Shown piece after piece: positions 44,989 through 57,667 of a DNA stretch of 64,000 nt. How positions within the stretch are numbered: position 1 is the first letter of the stretch; every line of letters begins with the position of its first letter. A program made the position numbers and the translations under genes. This DNA comes from Thalassotalea euphylliae (GTDB lineage: Bacteria > Pseudomonadota > Gammaproteobacteria > Enterobacterales > Alteromonadaceae), in contig NZ_QUOV01000001.1 in assembly GCF_003390395.1 (NCBI RefSeq), forward strand, positions 1,302,001 through 1,366,000, read 5' to 3'. Below the pieces are notes generated by a model. The model made no database searches. It was not told the DNA's origin and was given only the letters and a program-made list of their open reading frames with translations.

Positions 44989-46021
44989 AGTAGTTTAGGC
45001 TAAGTGGCTTTAGCTTTTCACCGTGATAAGCGCAAATACAGACATCTGCGAGCATCTGAAAAACATTAAATTCACTCGTAGTTTTACTGACCAAATCAAC
45101 ATCGGCTAGGCGGGTAATCGCAATTAAAATATTATCAAGCGACATATTGGCTAGTGCATGCTGATAAAGCGGTTTGCGCTTATCCCAAATGCGAAATGCT
45201 TTAAATATGGCTTGCTCGTTTTCGCCTGTTTGCAATTGGTAATGCATTTGTTTGAGCTGGTTAAGCTCTTTATTGATAAACCATTGTATTTTGGCTGCAG
45301 GCGTTCCTTCTTGTTGCTGCTGATCTAACATAGTGATACAGCGATCAACTTTACCTGCGAGTAAGGCATCAACTAAGGCAAAAGGATTAAATTTTGCTTG
45401 GCTAATAATCAGTGCTGACAAGGTATCAAATTCAATTGCCTGCTGGCCATATAAAATAGACAGCTTTTGTAATTCTTGATCGAGCGCTAAGACATTGCCC
45501 TCAAACATGGTCAGCAATAATTCAATGCCTTGTTTATCAATCACCAATTGATACTGACGTACTTGACGATTGAGCCACATGGCTAGCCCTTTGGTGTCAA
45601 GGTCGTAAAGTGGCAGATAGACACCCGAGCCGCTCAGTGCTTTAAACCATTTCTTTTTACTGGCGTTGCCATCGAGTTTATCACCATGGCAAAGCAGGGT
45701 GACATCTGGGCTAAGCTGACTACAAATTAACTCAATCGCTTTTGTGGCGCTATCGTTTAACTTGGTGGTGAGAAATTCAAGCTCAATCACACGGCGGGCG
45801 GCAAATAGGCTCATCGCATTGTATTCGTTGAGCACATCGTCCCAACTGAACTTGTCATCAATGCTAAAGCGGATTAGCTCATCAAAACCTTGCTGCAGGG
45901 CAGCGGCTTTGATTTGTGCCAAGCTATCGTTTTTTTGCCAAGGCTCGTCGCCAAATACTAGCCAAACTGGTGAAAGCGGCTCAGTTAAGGTTTGTGAGAG
46001 TTGATTGTGGTAGATGCGCAA
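44981..46021 (-). CDS. holA: DNA polymerase III delta subunit (HolA)
   Basis: Clamp-loader wrench that opens the beta sliding clamp. It has 346 residues with the delta N-terminal fold (PVWLVFGDEPWQKNDSLAQI), the clamp-binding region around SLFAARRVIELE, and a helical collar domain at the C terminus. The start is TTG at 46021: MRIYHNQLSQTL aligns with the E. coli start, GAGG lies 9 nt upstream and no in-frame ATG is near. It lies between lptE (32-bp gap) and nadD (overlap). Confidence 0.94.
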   Translation of the reverse strand: MRIYHNQLSQTLTEPLSPVWLVFGDEPWQKNDSLAQIKAAALQQGFDELIRFSIDDKFSWDDVLNEYNAMSLFAARRVIELEFLTTKLNDSATKAIELICSQLSPDVTLLCHGDKLDGNASKKKWFKALSGSGVYLPLYDLDTKGLAMWLNRQVRQYQLVIDKQGIELLLTMFEGNVLALDQELQKLSILYGQQAIEFDTLSALIISQAKFNPFALVDALLAGKVDRCITMLDQQQQEGTPAAKIQWFINKELNQLKQMHYQLQTGENEQAIFKAFRIWDKRKPLYQHALANMSLDNILIAITRLADVDLVSKTTSEFNVFQMLADVCICAYHGEKLKPLSLNYYD

Positions 46022-46053
46022 GCTTAAAAACCTCGTTAATTGGCGTTGAAGGC

Positions 46054-46554
46054 TTAGCTATTAACTTGAATACTCGCCATTTCACGTAGGATACGATCTG
46101 CAGCAAGTTGGCGCATTTCTTTTAACAGTAGTGCAAGTTCGCGACTTTTTGCCAGAGTGCGATCTGGGTCGTCTTGATAATCACTGTACAGCTCAAAGCT
46201 AAAGCGCTGAGGTTCTTGGTTAGCCATTTGTAGCTGGTAATTAACGGTATAGATAATTTCGTATTCAGCCACTTGGCCATTAGGAAATAGTGACAGGGTG
46301 CGACGATTTAGCTCGTCTTTTAAAATTCTCAGCTCAGGTAGTTCGGCACGAGGTGTACTAACGATATTCACCTGATTTAAGGTTAAATGTTGTTTGACTA
46401 AACGAGTGAGCTCACCGTGTTTGTCAACTGAACTAACATAAAGGGTTTGCAGTTCTGGTGCGAGCAGAAAGTCACCGCGTAAGCGAAAGCCACAAGCCGA
46501 TAGCAAAATGCTTAACACGACAATCAGGCTTATTTTACGTGACGATAACTTCAT
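46054..46554 (-). CDS. lptE: LPS-assembly lipoprotein LptE
   Basis: Outer-membrane lipoprotein that plugs the LptD barrel during lipopolysaccharide export. The signal peptide and lipobox (LSILLSAC, then GFRLRGD) are clear, and the length of 166 residues is usual. The Shine-Dalgarno AAGGAAAAATT precedes the ATG. It lies between leuS and holA, exactly as in E. coli. Confidence 0.94.
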   Translation of the reverse strand: MKLSSRKISLIVVLSILLSACGFRLRGDFLLAPELQTLYVSSVDKHGELTRLVKQHLTLNQVNIVSTPRAELPELRILKDELNRRTLSLFPNGQVAEYEIIYTVNYQLQMANQEPQRFSFELYSDYQDDPDRTLAKSRELALLLKEMRQLAADRILREMASIQVNS

Positions 46555-46602
46555 AATTTTTCCTTACTCTAAAGCGAAAAGAACCCGACAAGATTAAATA
46601 TT

Positions 46603-46656
46603 TAGCGCCTAAATTAACGCCTCACTTATAGCGCCTAACAAGGACTTGATAGGCGC
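46603..46656. repeat. Short direct and inverted repeats after leuS
   Basis: TAGCGCCTAA occurs at 46603-46612 and again at 46629-46638. The second copy also forms a 7-bp stem GCGCCTA/TAGGCGC (46631-46637 with 46650-46656) followed by ATTTTT on the plus strand. No plus-strand gene precedes it, so a terminator role is doubtful. Confidence 0.45.
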
Positions 46657-46725
46657 ATTTTTATAGTGTTAGCTAGTGGCTATTTGATATTAAACAGTCA
46701 TTAGTAACAGCTAGTTAGCCAACCT

Positions 46726-49662
<2,937 letters not shown>

Positions 49663-50145
49663 ATGGCTGAGCACAACCAACTAGATACCATTTATCAAAA
49701 GCTTTCCAACTGGCTGCAAGATATTCAGCAACATGAGGTTAGGCAGTTAATTGATGTCGTGGAAGAAGCAAAAGCGTTAGCACATGCGGCAGAGAGTTTA
49801 TCGCAAGAGCGAGTAGGCCAGTTTGTTGATAATTTGAAATATGACTTAAAGGAGTTTGGCGAGCAGTGGCAGCAAGACTCCGCACATTCCATTTATTTAG
49901 GGCTACTTAACGAGACTTGGTGGGATTCGTTAGCAAAAGCGGCAGATAAATCGCAAATTGAGTGGGCTGAGCTGCCTGATGATTTTGCCCATGACGGTAT
50001 CTATCAAAGTGGTGACTATATTGGTTTTGGTGTCTTGGTTTGCCGACAATGCGATGCATCGCTGACGATTTCTCATTTCTCGCAAGTCGCTAATTGTGCT
50101 AAGTGCGGGCACGATAAATTTTATCGCCAACCCTTGTCGCCTTAG
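49663..50145 (+). CDS. DUF1451 zinc-ribbon protein (YbeL-like)
   Basis: A 160-residue cytoplasmic protein. The N-terminal two thirds are alpha-helical (about 1-100), and the C-terminal zinc ribbon has two CxxC pairs: VCRQCDASL and CAKCGHDKFYRQP. The order HDGIYQSGDYIGFGVLVCRQC matches the YbeL/DUF1451 family, which sits beside leuS in E. coli too. Three consecutive start codons occur (GTG-ATG-ATG); the third, with AAGGGG five bases upstream, is the best. Function is unknown. Confidence 0.9.
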   Translation: MAEHNQLDTIYQKLSNWLQDIQQHEVRQLIDVVEEAKALAHAAESLSQERVGQFVDNLKYDLKEFGEQWQQDSAHSIYLGLLNETWWDSLAKAADKSQIEWAELPDDFAHDGIYQSGDYIGFGVLVCRQCDASLTISHFSQVANCAKCGHDKFYRQPLSP

Positions 50146-50258
50146 TCTTCGGGAAAGGGCGTTGTTCAAGTCAAAGAAACTTACTTTCTAGTGCAAATAG
50201 GGAACGTTCAATTGCTGCTAACTAGGTTGCGTTGGTTGATAAGTAACCACCTGTCAAA

Positions 50259-50287
50259 GCCAAGGGTAAATTACCTTTGCTCTTGGC
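50259..50287. repeat. Hairpin upstream of the Lon-like protease gene
   Basis: GCCAAG (50259-50264) pairs with CTTGGC (50282-50287), enclosing a smaller inverted repeat GGTAA/TTACC. It lies about 40 bp before the protease start. It may be a weak terminator of the ybeL-like gene or an operator. Confidence 0.35.
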
Positions 50288-50324
50288 AGGCAAGCGAGTA
50301 AACTGGCGATAATACTAACAAAAT

Positions 50325-52739
50325 TTGAACATGTTTCATTTGAGTTCCTGCATGAGTTTATCCGCTGTTAGCTGCCTGCTAAAACCAAACCAATTAACTG
50401 CTAATTTATCAGAGGCGATGTTTATCAGCTCTGAGCACGCCATTGAGCGTCAGCCATTTGTCGGGCACGAACGTGCCAAAGAGGCATTGGAATTTGGTTT
50501 ATCAATGGAAGCTATTGGCTTTAATGTGTTTGCCATGGGAGATCACGGTACGGGTCGCCAAACGTTAATCAAGCAAATGCTAAACGAAGTAGCAGGTGAG
50601 CAAACAACGCCTTCCGAGTGGTGCTATATCAACAACTTTGATGATAACCACGCACCGTACCGCCTCTATGTGAGCCCGGGCGATGGCAAGCAGTTATTGG
50701 CTCGCATCAATACTTTTATTGATGAGTTGATGGCACTGTTTCCAGAAATTTTTGATAACCCGGGTTATCAACGTCAAAAGGCGGCGATTGATCGCGAGTT
50801 TAACCAAAAATATGATGAAGCCATTGGCACAGTTGAGCAAACCGCGCTTAGCCACAGTGTAGTGCTGCACGAAGAAAACGGTGAAATTGGTTTTTCACCA
50901 CTAGTAGACGGTAAACCTGTTAGTGATAAAGAATTTGCCAACCTGTCGGAAGAAAAACGCGCTGAGTTTTACAAAATTCTTGCGGCTCTTGAGAATTTGT
51001 TATCGGAACAATTAATTGAGTTACCACTATGGAAACGCGAGTCTTCAAACAAACTGCGAAAGCTTAAGTTTGAGACCGCTGATCACAGTATTCGCCCGTT
51101 AATTAAAGAACTAGAGCACGAGTTTGCCAGCAACATTGGTGTGCTTAAATACCTGAGCAAGCTTAAAGAGCACGCCGTTGATACAGTACTTGAAGTACTG
51201 GCAGATGAAAGTGCAGAAAACACGAACGATAAAGATAATCGTAAGTTATTGGTTGAGCACTTCTTGCCAAATCTACTCGTTTCACGTAAGCCGAACGAAG
51301 GCGCGCCTGTGGTGTACGAGCAAAATCCAACCTTCCAAAATTTGTTTGGTCATATCGATTTTTCCACCTTTCAAGGAGCAACTTACACTAGCTATCGTCA
51401 AATTCGCCCAGGGGCGTTGCACAAAGCGAATGGTGGTTATTTGATTTTAGATGCTGATAAGCTGCTCAATCAGCCATTGGTGTGGTCAAGGTTAAAGTTG
51501 GCGTTAAAAACGCAAAAGTTAGCCATTGAAAACCCCTATTCAGAAATGGGCGCGAGCGCGACGGTCACCTTACAGCCGCAAAAAATTCCACTTAATGTGA
51601 AAGTGGTTTTACTGGGTAGTTCAGATGTTTACTACATGCTGCAAGAGTACGATCAGGAGTTTACCGAGCTATTTCGCGTGTTGGCAGACTTTGATCGTCA
51701 TATTGATAATAACCACGCCAGTTTGAAAGCGTATGGCAATTTAATTCGTCGCCGTGCAAAACAATTCGATTATCCCGAAGTGCTGGATGAGGCGATTGTC
51801 GAGTTGGTGCGCTATGCACTGCGCCGTGCTGAGCATCAACACAAGATCTCTGCCAATATTGTGCAAATCAATGACTTGTTAGACGAAGCCGTTTATTGCT
51901 GGCGCAAGCAGTCGCTGGAAAGCACACTTACTGCTGAATTTGTCAAACTTGCCCTAGCTGCAAAGCAGCGTCGTACGGGGCGATTAAGTGAAACTTGGCT
52001 AAGCGAAATTAAAGAGCGCCAAGTGCTGATTAATACCGAAGGGCAAAATGTTGGCAAGGTTAACGGCTTAACCGTGTTAGAAATTGGCGATAGCGTGTTT
52101 GGTACACCAGCGCGCATTACCGCCACGGTCTATGCAGGCAGTAACGGCGTAACCGATATTGAGCGAGAAGTCGACTTAGGTAAATCAATTCACTCCAAAG
52201 GGGTATTGCTACTGACGGGTTATCTCGGTCATAAGTACGGTCAAGAGTTTCCGGTATCGATTTCTGCCAATATTGCCATTGAACAATCTTATGGGCATAT
52301 TGATGGCGATAGTGCCTCAATGGCGGAGCTGTGTGTTTTAATTTCGGCCATTACTCAGCTGCCCATTGAGCAAAGCATTGCCATTACCGGCTCTATTAAT
52401 CAACACGGTGAAGTGCAATCGGTTGGTGGTGTGAATGAAAAAATCGAAGGTTTTTATCGCCTGTGTAAAGACAAGGGGTTAACGGGTAAGCAAGGGGTGA
52501 TTATTCCGCGTACCAATGTGATTAACCTCATGTTAGAGCAAGATGTGATTGATGCCGTTAAAGAAGGGAAGTTCGCCATTTATGCCGTTGATTGCATCGA
52601 CCAAGCGCTGGAAATTTTAATGGCGATGCCTGCAGGCGAAATCAGTCGCACAGGTCGATACCCACGTAAATCAATTCATGGCTTAGCATTAGAGAAACTG
52701 AATAAATTTGCCGATATTTTAGAAGGCTCGGAAGAGTAG
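50325..52739 (+). CDS. Lon-like AAA+ protease (LonB/LonH-type)
   Basis: An 804-residue cytoplasmic protein joining an N-terminal helical region, a degenerate AAA+ domain and a C-terminal Lon (S16) protease domain. The Walker A-like loop reads GDHGTGRQT with Arg in place of the usual Lys, and the Walker B region is GGYLILDADKLL. The catalytic pair is intact: serine about residue 663 in DGDSASMAE and lysine about 706 in VNEKIEG, 43 apart as in E. coli Lon. No zinc-finger or large Lon N domain is present, so this is not the housekeeping Lon. The first open codon is TTG; ATGs follow at codons 3 and 10 and the true start is unsure. Confidence 0.9.
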   Translation: MNMFHLSSCMSLSAVSCLLKPNQLTANLSEAMFISSEHAIERQPFVGHERAKEALEFGLSMEAIGFNVFAMGDHGTGRQTLIKQMLNEVAGEQTTPSEWCYINNFDDNHAPYRLYVSPGDGKQLLARINTFIDELMALFPEIFDNPGYQRQKAAIDREFNQKYDEAIGTVEQTALSHSVVLHEENGEIGFSPLVDGKPVSDKEFANLSEEKRAEFYKILAALENLLSEQLIELPLWKRESSNKLRKLKFETADHSIRPLIKELEHEFASNIGVLKYLSKLKEHAVDTVLEVLADESAENTNDKDNRKLLVEHFLPNLLVSRKPNEGAPVVYEQNPTFQNLFGHIDFSTFQGATYTSYRQIRPGALHKANGGYLILDADKLLNQPLVWSRLKLALKTQKLAIENPYSEMGASATVTLQPQKIPLNVKVVLLGSSDVYYMLQEYDQEFTELFRVLADFDRHIDNNHASLKAYGNLIRRRAKQFDYPEVLDEAIVELVRYALRRAEHQHKISANIVQINDLLDEAVYCWRKQSLESTLTAEFVKLALAAKQRRTGRLSETWLSEIKERQVLINTEGQNVGKVNGLTVLEIGDSVFGTPARITATVYAGSNGVTDIEREVDLGKSIHSKGVLLLTGYLGHKYGQEFPVSISANIAIEQSYGHIDGDSASMAELCVLISAITQLPIEQSIAITGSINQHGEVQSVGGVNEKIEGFYRLCKDKGLTGKQGVIIPRTNVINLMLEQDVIDAVKEGKFAIYAVDCIDQALEILMAMPAGEISRTGRYPRKSIHGLALEKLNKFADILEGSEE

Positions 52740-52763
52740 TTTTTTCAACCGTCATCCTATATC

Positions 52764-52796
52764 AAAAAAATAGCCAGCAATCGCTGGCTATTTTTA
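52764..52796. terminator. Bidirectional intrinsic terminator
   Basis: TAGCCAGC/GCTGGCTA with loop AATC, flanked by A7 on the left and T5 on the right, lies between the convergent Lon-like protease and carbonic anhydrase genes. Confidence 0.92.
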
Positions 52797-52845
52797 TTCG
52801 TTAAAGTTTTAGTTAAGGCTCTCGTTTAGGTTAAAGCACTAGCCG

Positions 52846-53445
52846 TTACTTACCGTCTACCGACACTTCCATATCTTTTAAAATGCCGTCTTTAAGGTTA
52901 TAGACAAAGCCATGAACCGTTAACTCCTGTCCGTTAGACCACGCTTTTTTAACGATACTGGAATTAGCGACATTGGCGACTTGTTCAATCACATTGAGCT
53001 CGCACATTAAATTAAACTTTTCGTTTTGATCGGTGACGGCATCTACCTTTTCCTTATGGAATCGATAAACATCTTTTAAATGGCGCAGCCAGTTATCGAT
53101 TAAGCCTCTAGGCTCATCGTCCATTGAAGCGATAACACCGCCGCAGCCATAGTGGCCACAAACAATCACATGTTTTACTTTCAGCACTTCAATCGCGTAT
53201 TGCATTACCGATAAGCAGTTAAGGTCAGTGTGCACTACTTGGTTGGCGATATTGCGATGAACAAATACTTCACCCGGCGCTAAACCTAATAGCTGGTTGG
53301 CGGGAACACGAGAATCTGAACAGCCAATCCACAAATATTCTGGTGATTGCTGTTTCGACAATTGCTCAAAAAAATTGGGGTCTTGTTCACGTATTTTATC
53401 TGCCCATTGTTGGTTTTTGCTAAATAGATGATCGATGGAGCTCAT
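52846..53445 (-). CDS. can: Beta-class carbonic anhydrase
   Basis: Zinc enzyme interconverting CO2 and bicarbonate in the cytoplasm, 199 residues. Zinc ligands and the Asp-Arg dyad are in WIGCSDSRVP, and the second ligand pair in CGHYGCGGV. APGEVFVHRNIANQV is typical of the Can/CynT family, and the length fits Can. Single gene with a terminator on its 3' side. Confidence 0.95.
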   Translation of the reverse strand: MSSIDHLFSKNQQWADKIREQDPNFFEQLSKQQSPEYLWIGCSDSRVPANQLLGLAPGEVFVHRNIANQVVHTDLNCLSVMQYAIEVLKVKHVIVCGHYGCGGVIASMDDEPRGLIDNWLRHLKDVYRFHKEKVDAVTDQNEKFNLMCELNVIEQVANVANSSIVKKAWSNGQELTVHGFVYNLKDGILKDMEVSVDGK

Positions 53446-53583
53446 AGTTAATTATTATAATTTTAAGTAGTAGATAAACTTGGTGATAGCGTATCACAAC
53501 TGAATATGTGAAGTGGTTGAATTAGTTGTTTTTAGTGTTTTCAGTTTACAATTGTCACTATTGAGGATTTATTGAGAACAATC

Positions 53584-53862
53584 ATGGCAACAGCATCTGC
53601 CCGACATATTTTAGTGAAAGACAAAGTACTAGCGGAAAAGTTAAAGCAACAATTAGACAAAGGCGCTGATTTTGCCAAATTGGCAAAAAAGCATTCCACC
53701 TGTCCATCTGGCAAGCGCGGCGGTGACTTGGGAGAATTTCGTCGCGGTCAAATGGTGAAAGCATTTGACGACGTGGTGTTTAAGAAAGATGTACTGAAAA
53801 TTCACGGCCCAGTGAAAACTCGCTTTGGCTTTCACCTGATCCAAACCATTTATCGCAGTTAG
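53584..53862 (+). CDS. ppiC: Parvulin-type peptidyl-prolyl isomerase (PpiC)
   Basis: A single-domain parvulin of 92 residues that accelerates cis-trans isomerisation of prolyl bonds in the cytoplasm. ARHILVKDK at the start, [24 protein letters not shown] in the middle and [13 protein letters not shown] at the end are classic PpiC features, with the active-site histidines and cysteine present. The ATG at 53584 is chosen over a TTG at 53572. It is divergent from can. Confidence 0.95.
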   Translation: MATASARHILVKDKVLAEKLKQQLDKGADFAKLAKKHSTCPSGKRGGDLGEFRRGQMVKAFDDVVFKKDVLKIHGPVKTRFGFHLIQTIYRS

Positions 53863-53902
53863 GCCAACGTTTCGCCGCTACAATTAAAGGTACTTATGGA
53901 AC

Positions 53903-53935
53903 GGTTTGCTTGTGTAACGCTTTACCAAGCAAGCC
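53903..53935. repeat. 10-bp hairpin between ppiC and the DUF2897 gene
   Basis: GGTTTGCTTG pairs with CAAGCAAGCC (one G-T pair) around a 13-nt loop, 40 bp after ppiC. No immediate T run; possibly a weak terminator of ppiC. Confidence 0.4.
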
Positions 53936-53994
53936 ATCAATTACTTAACATCTTTTTCTTCTCTAACTTCTTTTTAATGCCTTAGTGATGCCTT

Positions 53995-54168
53995 TTATTC
54001 CTTGTCTTCTTCTTTCTCTTCCTTTTCCCAAGCGGCTTGACGCTCTTTTATTTTCCTTTTCTGTTCATCTGTCAGGTTAAATTTCTTTGCAGACTGTTTT
54101 AGTAACAGTATCCCGCCCCAAATAACTCCCAACGCCAATACTAGAATTAATAATTGCTCAATATTCAT
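53995..54168 (-). CDS. DUF2897 family small membrane protein
   Basis: A 57-residue protein found by reading the minus strand. An N-terminal transmembrane helix (LLILVLALGVIWGGILLL, residues 6-23) is followed by a basic stretch KQSAKKFNLTDEQKRKIKER and a strongly acidic C terminus (EKEEKEEDKE). This helix/KKFNLT/charged-tail pattern matches DUF2897 proteins of marine gammaproteobacteria. Function is unknown. It is convergent with ppiC and divergent from the chemoreceptor gene. Confidence 0.75.
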   Translation of the reverse strand: MNIEQLLILVLALGVIWGGILLLKQSAKKFNLTDEQKRKIKERQAAWEKEEKEEDKE

Positions 54169-54387
54169 GCAGATAAATGATTTGTCTGTTAAATCTTAAA
54201 ATTATCATAGAAAAATAGCGGATTTATCGGTAATTTGGTAACGCTTTCATAACAATAATGTCATTTATTATCGTATTAAGTTTCAAAATAGCTCGAGTAG
54301 TATTATTCAGGACTAAAGGTGAGACGACGGTAAATATCATTACTCAGAAAGTTGTGAAAAATAAGAAAAATAATATGGAAAGTTAAT

Positions 54388-55554
54388 ATGTTAGATAGGT
54401 TAAACGTAAAATTGCTGATGCCGTTGGCATTGATTGGTGTCATTTTTGTTGTCGTTAGTGTCTTGATGGCGGAAACCTTGTCGGGCGGCGCAGTTACAGG
54501 CTTTGTGCTAGCGATGCTGATCACTCAGCTGATAGGTTGTTACTTTTATTCCCAACATACATTAACGGCTAGGCTTGCCAAGCTAAAAGCCTATTTGGCG
54601 TTAGTGGTAAGTACTGAGCAAGCACCAGAGTCTCCACTTAATGATAGCCGTAGCGATGAACTTGCTGAAATCACTAATGAATTAAGCGAGTTTATTGAAG
54701 GTTTAGGGCAAGTAATTGAAGAAATTCGCACTGAGTCTGAGGTTTTAAGTCAAGGCTCTACTAAGCTGTCATCACAAATGGTTAACTCGGTTAATGCCGT
54801 TGACGAATCATCAAATCAAATTGAGTTAATGGCAGGCTCAATCAACCAAGTTGCCGAAACTTCGAGTATTTTATCTGATAGCGCAGAGCAAGTTAGCGAA
54901 ACGACTAGTCGTGTGATGGAAATACTTGCACAGGGTACTTCTTCGTCAAATACCAGCCAGCACACAATAGAATCAGTCACCAATGAAGTTAACAGCATGG
55001 CCAATGACTTAGCCTTGCTGCAAGAGGAGTGCTCACGAATTGGTACTGTACTCGATGTTATTCGTGGCATCGCGGAGCAAACTAATTTATTGGCACTTAA
55101 CGCCGCCATTGAAGCAGCGCGTGCCGGAGAACAAGGGCGTGGTTTCGCCGTGGTCGCTGATGAGGTAAGGGCGCTGGCGCATCGAACCCAAGAGTCAACG
55201 GTAGAAATTCAGTCGATGGTAGAGGGTTTACAAGAAAAGTCTACGAAAGCGGTTAATGCAATTGGCCGTGGGCAAGCGTTAACACAAGAAAGTTTAGCGC
55301 ATTCTCAGCAGGTAGTGTCGGCATTAGACCAAGTAGGTGATGCCTTTGCTGACGTTGATAATTTAACCTCACAAATAGCCAGTGGTACTGATGAACAACG
55401 GCTGTCGACATCATCGATAAATGAAGCTATGGCGACGGTGGTGGCGTTAAGCCGTGATGTTACACAAGGTTTAGCCGCTATTGCAGAGCACGCTGAGCAA
55501 CAACAGCGCACAGCTGCTGATGTTGACACCACGTTGAATCGAATCTGTGTTTAA
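54388..55554 (+). CDS. Methyl-accepting chemotaxis protein without a large sensor domain
   Basis: A 388-residue chemoreceptor. Two closely spaced transmembrane helices (about 10-29 and 34-55) leave almost no periplasmic loop. A HAMP-like linker and a cytoplasmic signalling domain follow, whose hairpin tip reads [37 protein letters not shown]. It signals to CheA/CheW. With no periplasmic domain it must sense membrane state or an internal cue, or act with a partner. The ATG follows GGAAAG. No obvious CheR-binding pentapeptide at the C terminus. Confidence 0.92.
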   Translation: MLDRLNVKLLMPLALIGVIFVVVSVLMAETLSGGAVTGFVLAMLITQLIGCYFYSQHTLTARLAKLKAYLALVVSTEQAPESPLNDSRSDELAEITNELSEFIEGLGQVIEEIRTESEVLSQGSTKLSSQMVNSVNAVDESSNQIELMAGSINQVAETSSILSDSAEQVSETTSRVMEILAQGTSSSNTSQHTIESVTNEVNSMANDLALLQEECSRIGTVLDVIRGIAEQTNLLALNAAIEAARAGEQGRGFAVVADEVRALAHRTQESTVEIQSMVEGLQEKSTKAVNAIGRGQALTQESLAHSQQVVSALDQVGDAFADVDNLTSQIASGTDEQRLSTSSINEAMATVVALSRDVTQGLAAIAEHAEQQQRTAADVDTTLNRICV

Positions 55555-55619
55555 ATCCTAAAAAAATAAGCGCCTAGAACTAAGCAGATAAAGCTAATTC
55601 GATAAAAATTGGCAAATAA

Positions 55620-55656
55620 AAAAGCGAGCAATTCACGCTAAGTGATGCTCGCTTTT
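55620..55656. terminator. Bidirectional intrinsic terminator between two chemoreceptor genes
   Basis: AAAAGCGAGCA pairs with TGCTCGCTTTT around a 15-nt loop; the stem ends in T6 on the plus strand and in T on the minus strand. It separates the convergent chemoreceptor genes. Confidence 0.88.
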
Positions 55657-55675
55657 TTGTTATTGGTATAAATTG

Positions 55676-57667
55676 CTACTGAAACTTAAAGTTATCCATG
55701 GTGTTTTGAAGTGTTTTAGAGTTGATTTTCATATCTTTGAAAATTTGCTCTAAGTCTTGAGATGCTTCAACTTCGTGGTTCGCATATTCCAGCACATTCG
55801 TTGCATCACCTGCAATGGTTGCGGCAACGGTCGATTGCTGCTCGGCAGCAGAAGATACGTTCATTGCCAGCGACTCTAAGTTACGGCTTTGAGCGTGTAC
55901 TTGCTCAGACACGTCTTTTGCTTGTTCAAACTTATCTAAGGCCGTTTTCGACAACTCTGCGCTATCGTCAATTGACTTAACAACTTGCTCAGTAATGGAT
56001 TGCAGCTGGTTAAGCAGTGAAGCAATCTTTTCTGAAGACTCTTTACTGTTGCCCGCTAGACTTCTTACCTCATCGGCGACCACGGCAAAGCCTCGACCAT
56101 GTTCACCAGCACGCGCTGCTTCGATTGCGGCATTTAAGGCAAGTAAGTTAGTTTGCTCGGCAATGCTGCTAATAGAATCAAGAATTAGTGAAATACTGGC
56201 AACTTGCTGCTCCATTTGTGCAGCAAGTGATTCAACAGTATTCATACTTGCGGTTAAATCGTTGATCGATGTTTGGCTTGCTTGGTTGTCGTCAATCAGT
56301 TGCTGTGCTTGTCGATTTAAATCATCGCTAGCATCTAAGGTTTGCGACGCAGACTGAGCAATTTCTCGGCTAGTGGCTGCCATTTCTTCAATTGCACTGG
56401 CGATATTTGTGGCCATCGACTGTGTTTTAAGTGACTCTTCTAATACAGTTTGTGTCGCTTCGTTCATGCTATTGTTGAGTCGCGTTCCAGATTTTACTGA
56501 CTTATCTAACCCTAGCATCAAGGCTTTAAATGCATAAACCGTATTGTGAATAGCGCTAGATATTTCGCCCAACTCATCTTTGGTATTAAGGCGAAGTTCT
56601 ACGGTTAAATCACCGTTTTCCGCCTCTTTTAACATTTTGGTTAAATAACCAAGCTCTTCACGCAATGTTGATAGCAAGTAATAGTTCAGCAAAATAATGA
56701 TGATGATAGTGACCACAAACGCAATTAGCGTGTAGGTTAGTTCATTCAACGCGCCATTTTTCATTGCTTCTCCATCAGCTTGGATACCTTGCCATTGCTT
56801 GTCTAGCATGGCTTTGATTTGTCCAATTTGTTGAGTTGCCATTGGAAACCAACTAGTGGCTGCAGGAAGGCTAGAGAAATCAGGGCTGTCTGACGCTAGC
56901 AATTGGTCGACAATTGCTTTAATGCGGATCGAATCACCTGAACTTAACGCACTGTTGAATGTCTGCTGATCATCTGTGCCAGAAAGGCTGGCTTTAAGGT
57001 AGTTGTTTAAAAGCGCCAATTCAGAGCTATATAGCGCAATATCTTGCTGTGCTTTTGGCGAGATTTGTTGTTTGGCTAATACACCATTAATTTTACCGCG
57101 ATTTTGCCCTAGCCGCTCTTTGTATTGAGCAAATAAAAACGCAGCACTTAACTCTTCAGCTAACTCAGGGTGCTTAATTTGGTTTTTCAGGCTGGAAGCG
57201 ATATCAATAGCGATTTTGTTGAGTGTACTGTAGTAGCCAAATGCTTCTGGCGCGTTACGCGCATCCACCTTGCGACGCAGGCTAGTTTTGCCTGCCTCGT
57301 GGTTGTACAAAATAGTGAGGTTTTGACTTAGTTTATCACCTAAGTGGTCAAGCTCTTTTTGCTGTTCTCGTAAGTTGTTAATCGATGCATCGGCTTTTTG
57401 GCGTTGAGCGATAACTTTCTGCCTAGCTTGGTCAGTACCACTGCCTAAAAAGCCCGCGGTTAATCCCCGCTCAACGGCGTGGTTATGCGCGACTTTCTCT
57501 AGTGCATCAAGCAAGAGAATGAGCTTAATATCTTGTTCTGTGGTTTCCACTTCGTGCCACTTGTTTAATAGGTTTTGAACCAACAAGGTGACAACAAATA
57601 TGGCGAGTATGGCTGAGCTTATTAACGAAATTTGAATAATAGATAATCTACTCAGTAGTTTTTTCAT
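55676..57667 (-). CDS. Methyl-accepting chemotaxis protein with NIT sensor domain
   Basis: A 663-residue chemoreceptor. TM1 covers about 10-30. A periplasmic four-helix nitrate/nitrite-sensing (NIT) domain follows (about 45-290), recognisable by [22 protein letters not shown]2 ([22 protein letters not shown]), a HAMP domain with [13 protein letters not shown] and a signalling domain with the tip [37 protein letters not shown] complete it. The ATG at 57667 has AAGGAAATC upstream; a longer frame from 57688 lacks a Shine-Dalgarno. Nitrate or nitrite is the likely ligand from the domain family; this was not shown here. Confidence 0.93.
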   Translation of the reverse strand: MKKLLSRLSIIQISLISSAILAIFVVTLLVQNLLNKWHEVETTEQDIKLILLLDALEKVAHNHAVERGLTAGFLGSGTDQARQKVIAQRQKADASINNLREQQKELDHLGDKLSQNLTILYNHEAGKTSLRRKVDARNAPEAFGYYSTLNKIAIDIASSLKNQIKHPELAEELSAAFLFAQYKERLGQNRGKINGVLAKQQISPKAQQDIALYSSELALLNNYLKASLSGTDDQQTFNSALSSGDSIRIKAIVDQLLASDSPDFSSLPAATSWFPMATQQIGQIKAMLDKQWQGIQADGEAMKNGALNELTYTLIAFVVTIIIIILLNYYLLSTLREELGYLTKMLKEAENGDLTVELRLNTKDELGEISSAIHNTVYAFKALMLGLDKSVKSGTRLNNSMNEATQTVLEESLKTQSMATNIASAIEEMAATSREIAQSASQTLDASDDLNRQAQQLIDDNQASQTSINDLTASMNTVESLAAQMEQQVASISLILDSISSIAEQTNLLALNAAIEAARAGEHGRGFAVVADEVRSLAGNSKESSEKIASLLNQLQSITEQVVKSIDDSAELSKTALDKFEQAKDVSEQVHAQSRNLESLAMNVSSAAEQQSTVAATIAGDATNVLEYANHEVEASQDLEQIFKDMKINSKTLQNTMDNFKFQ

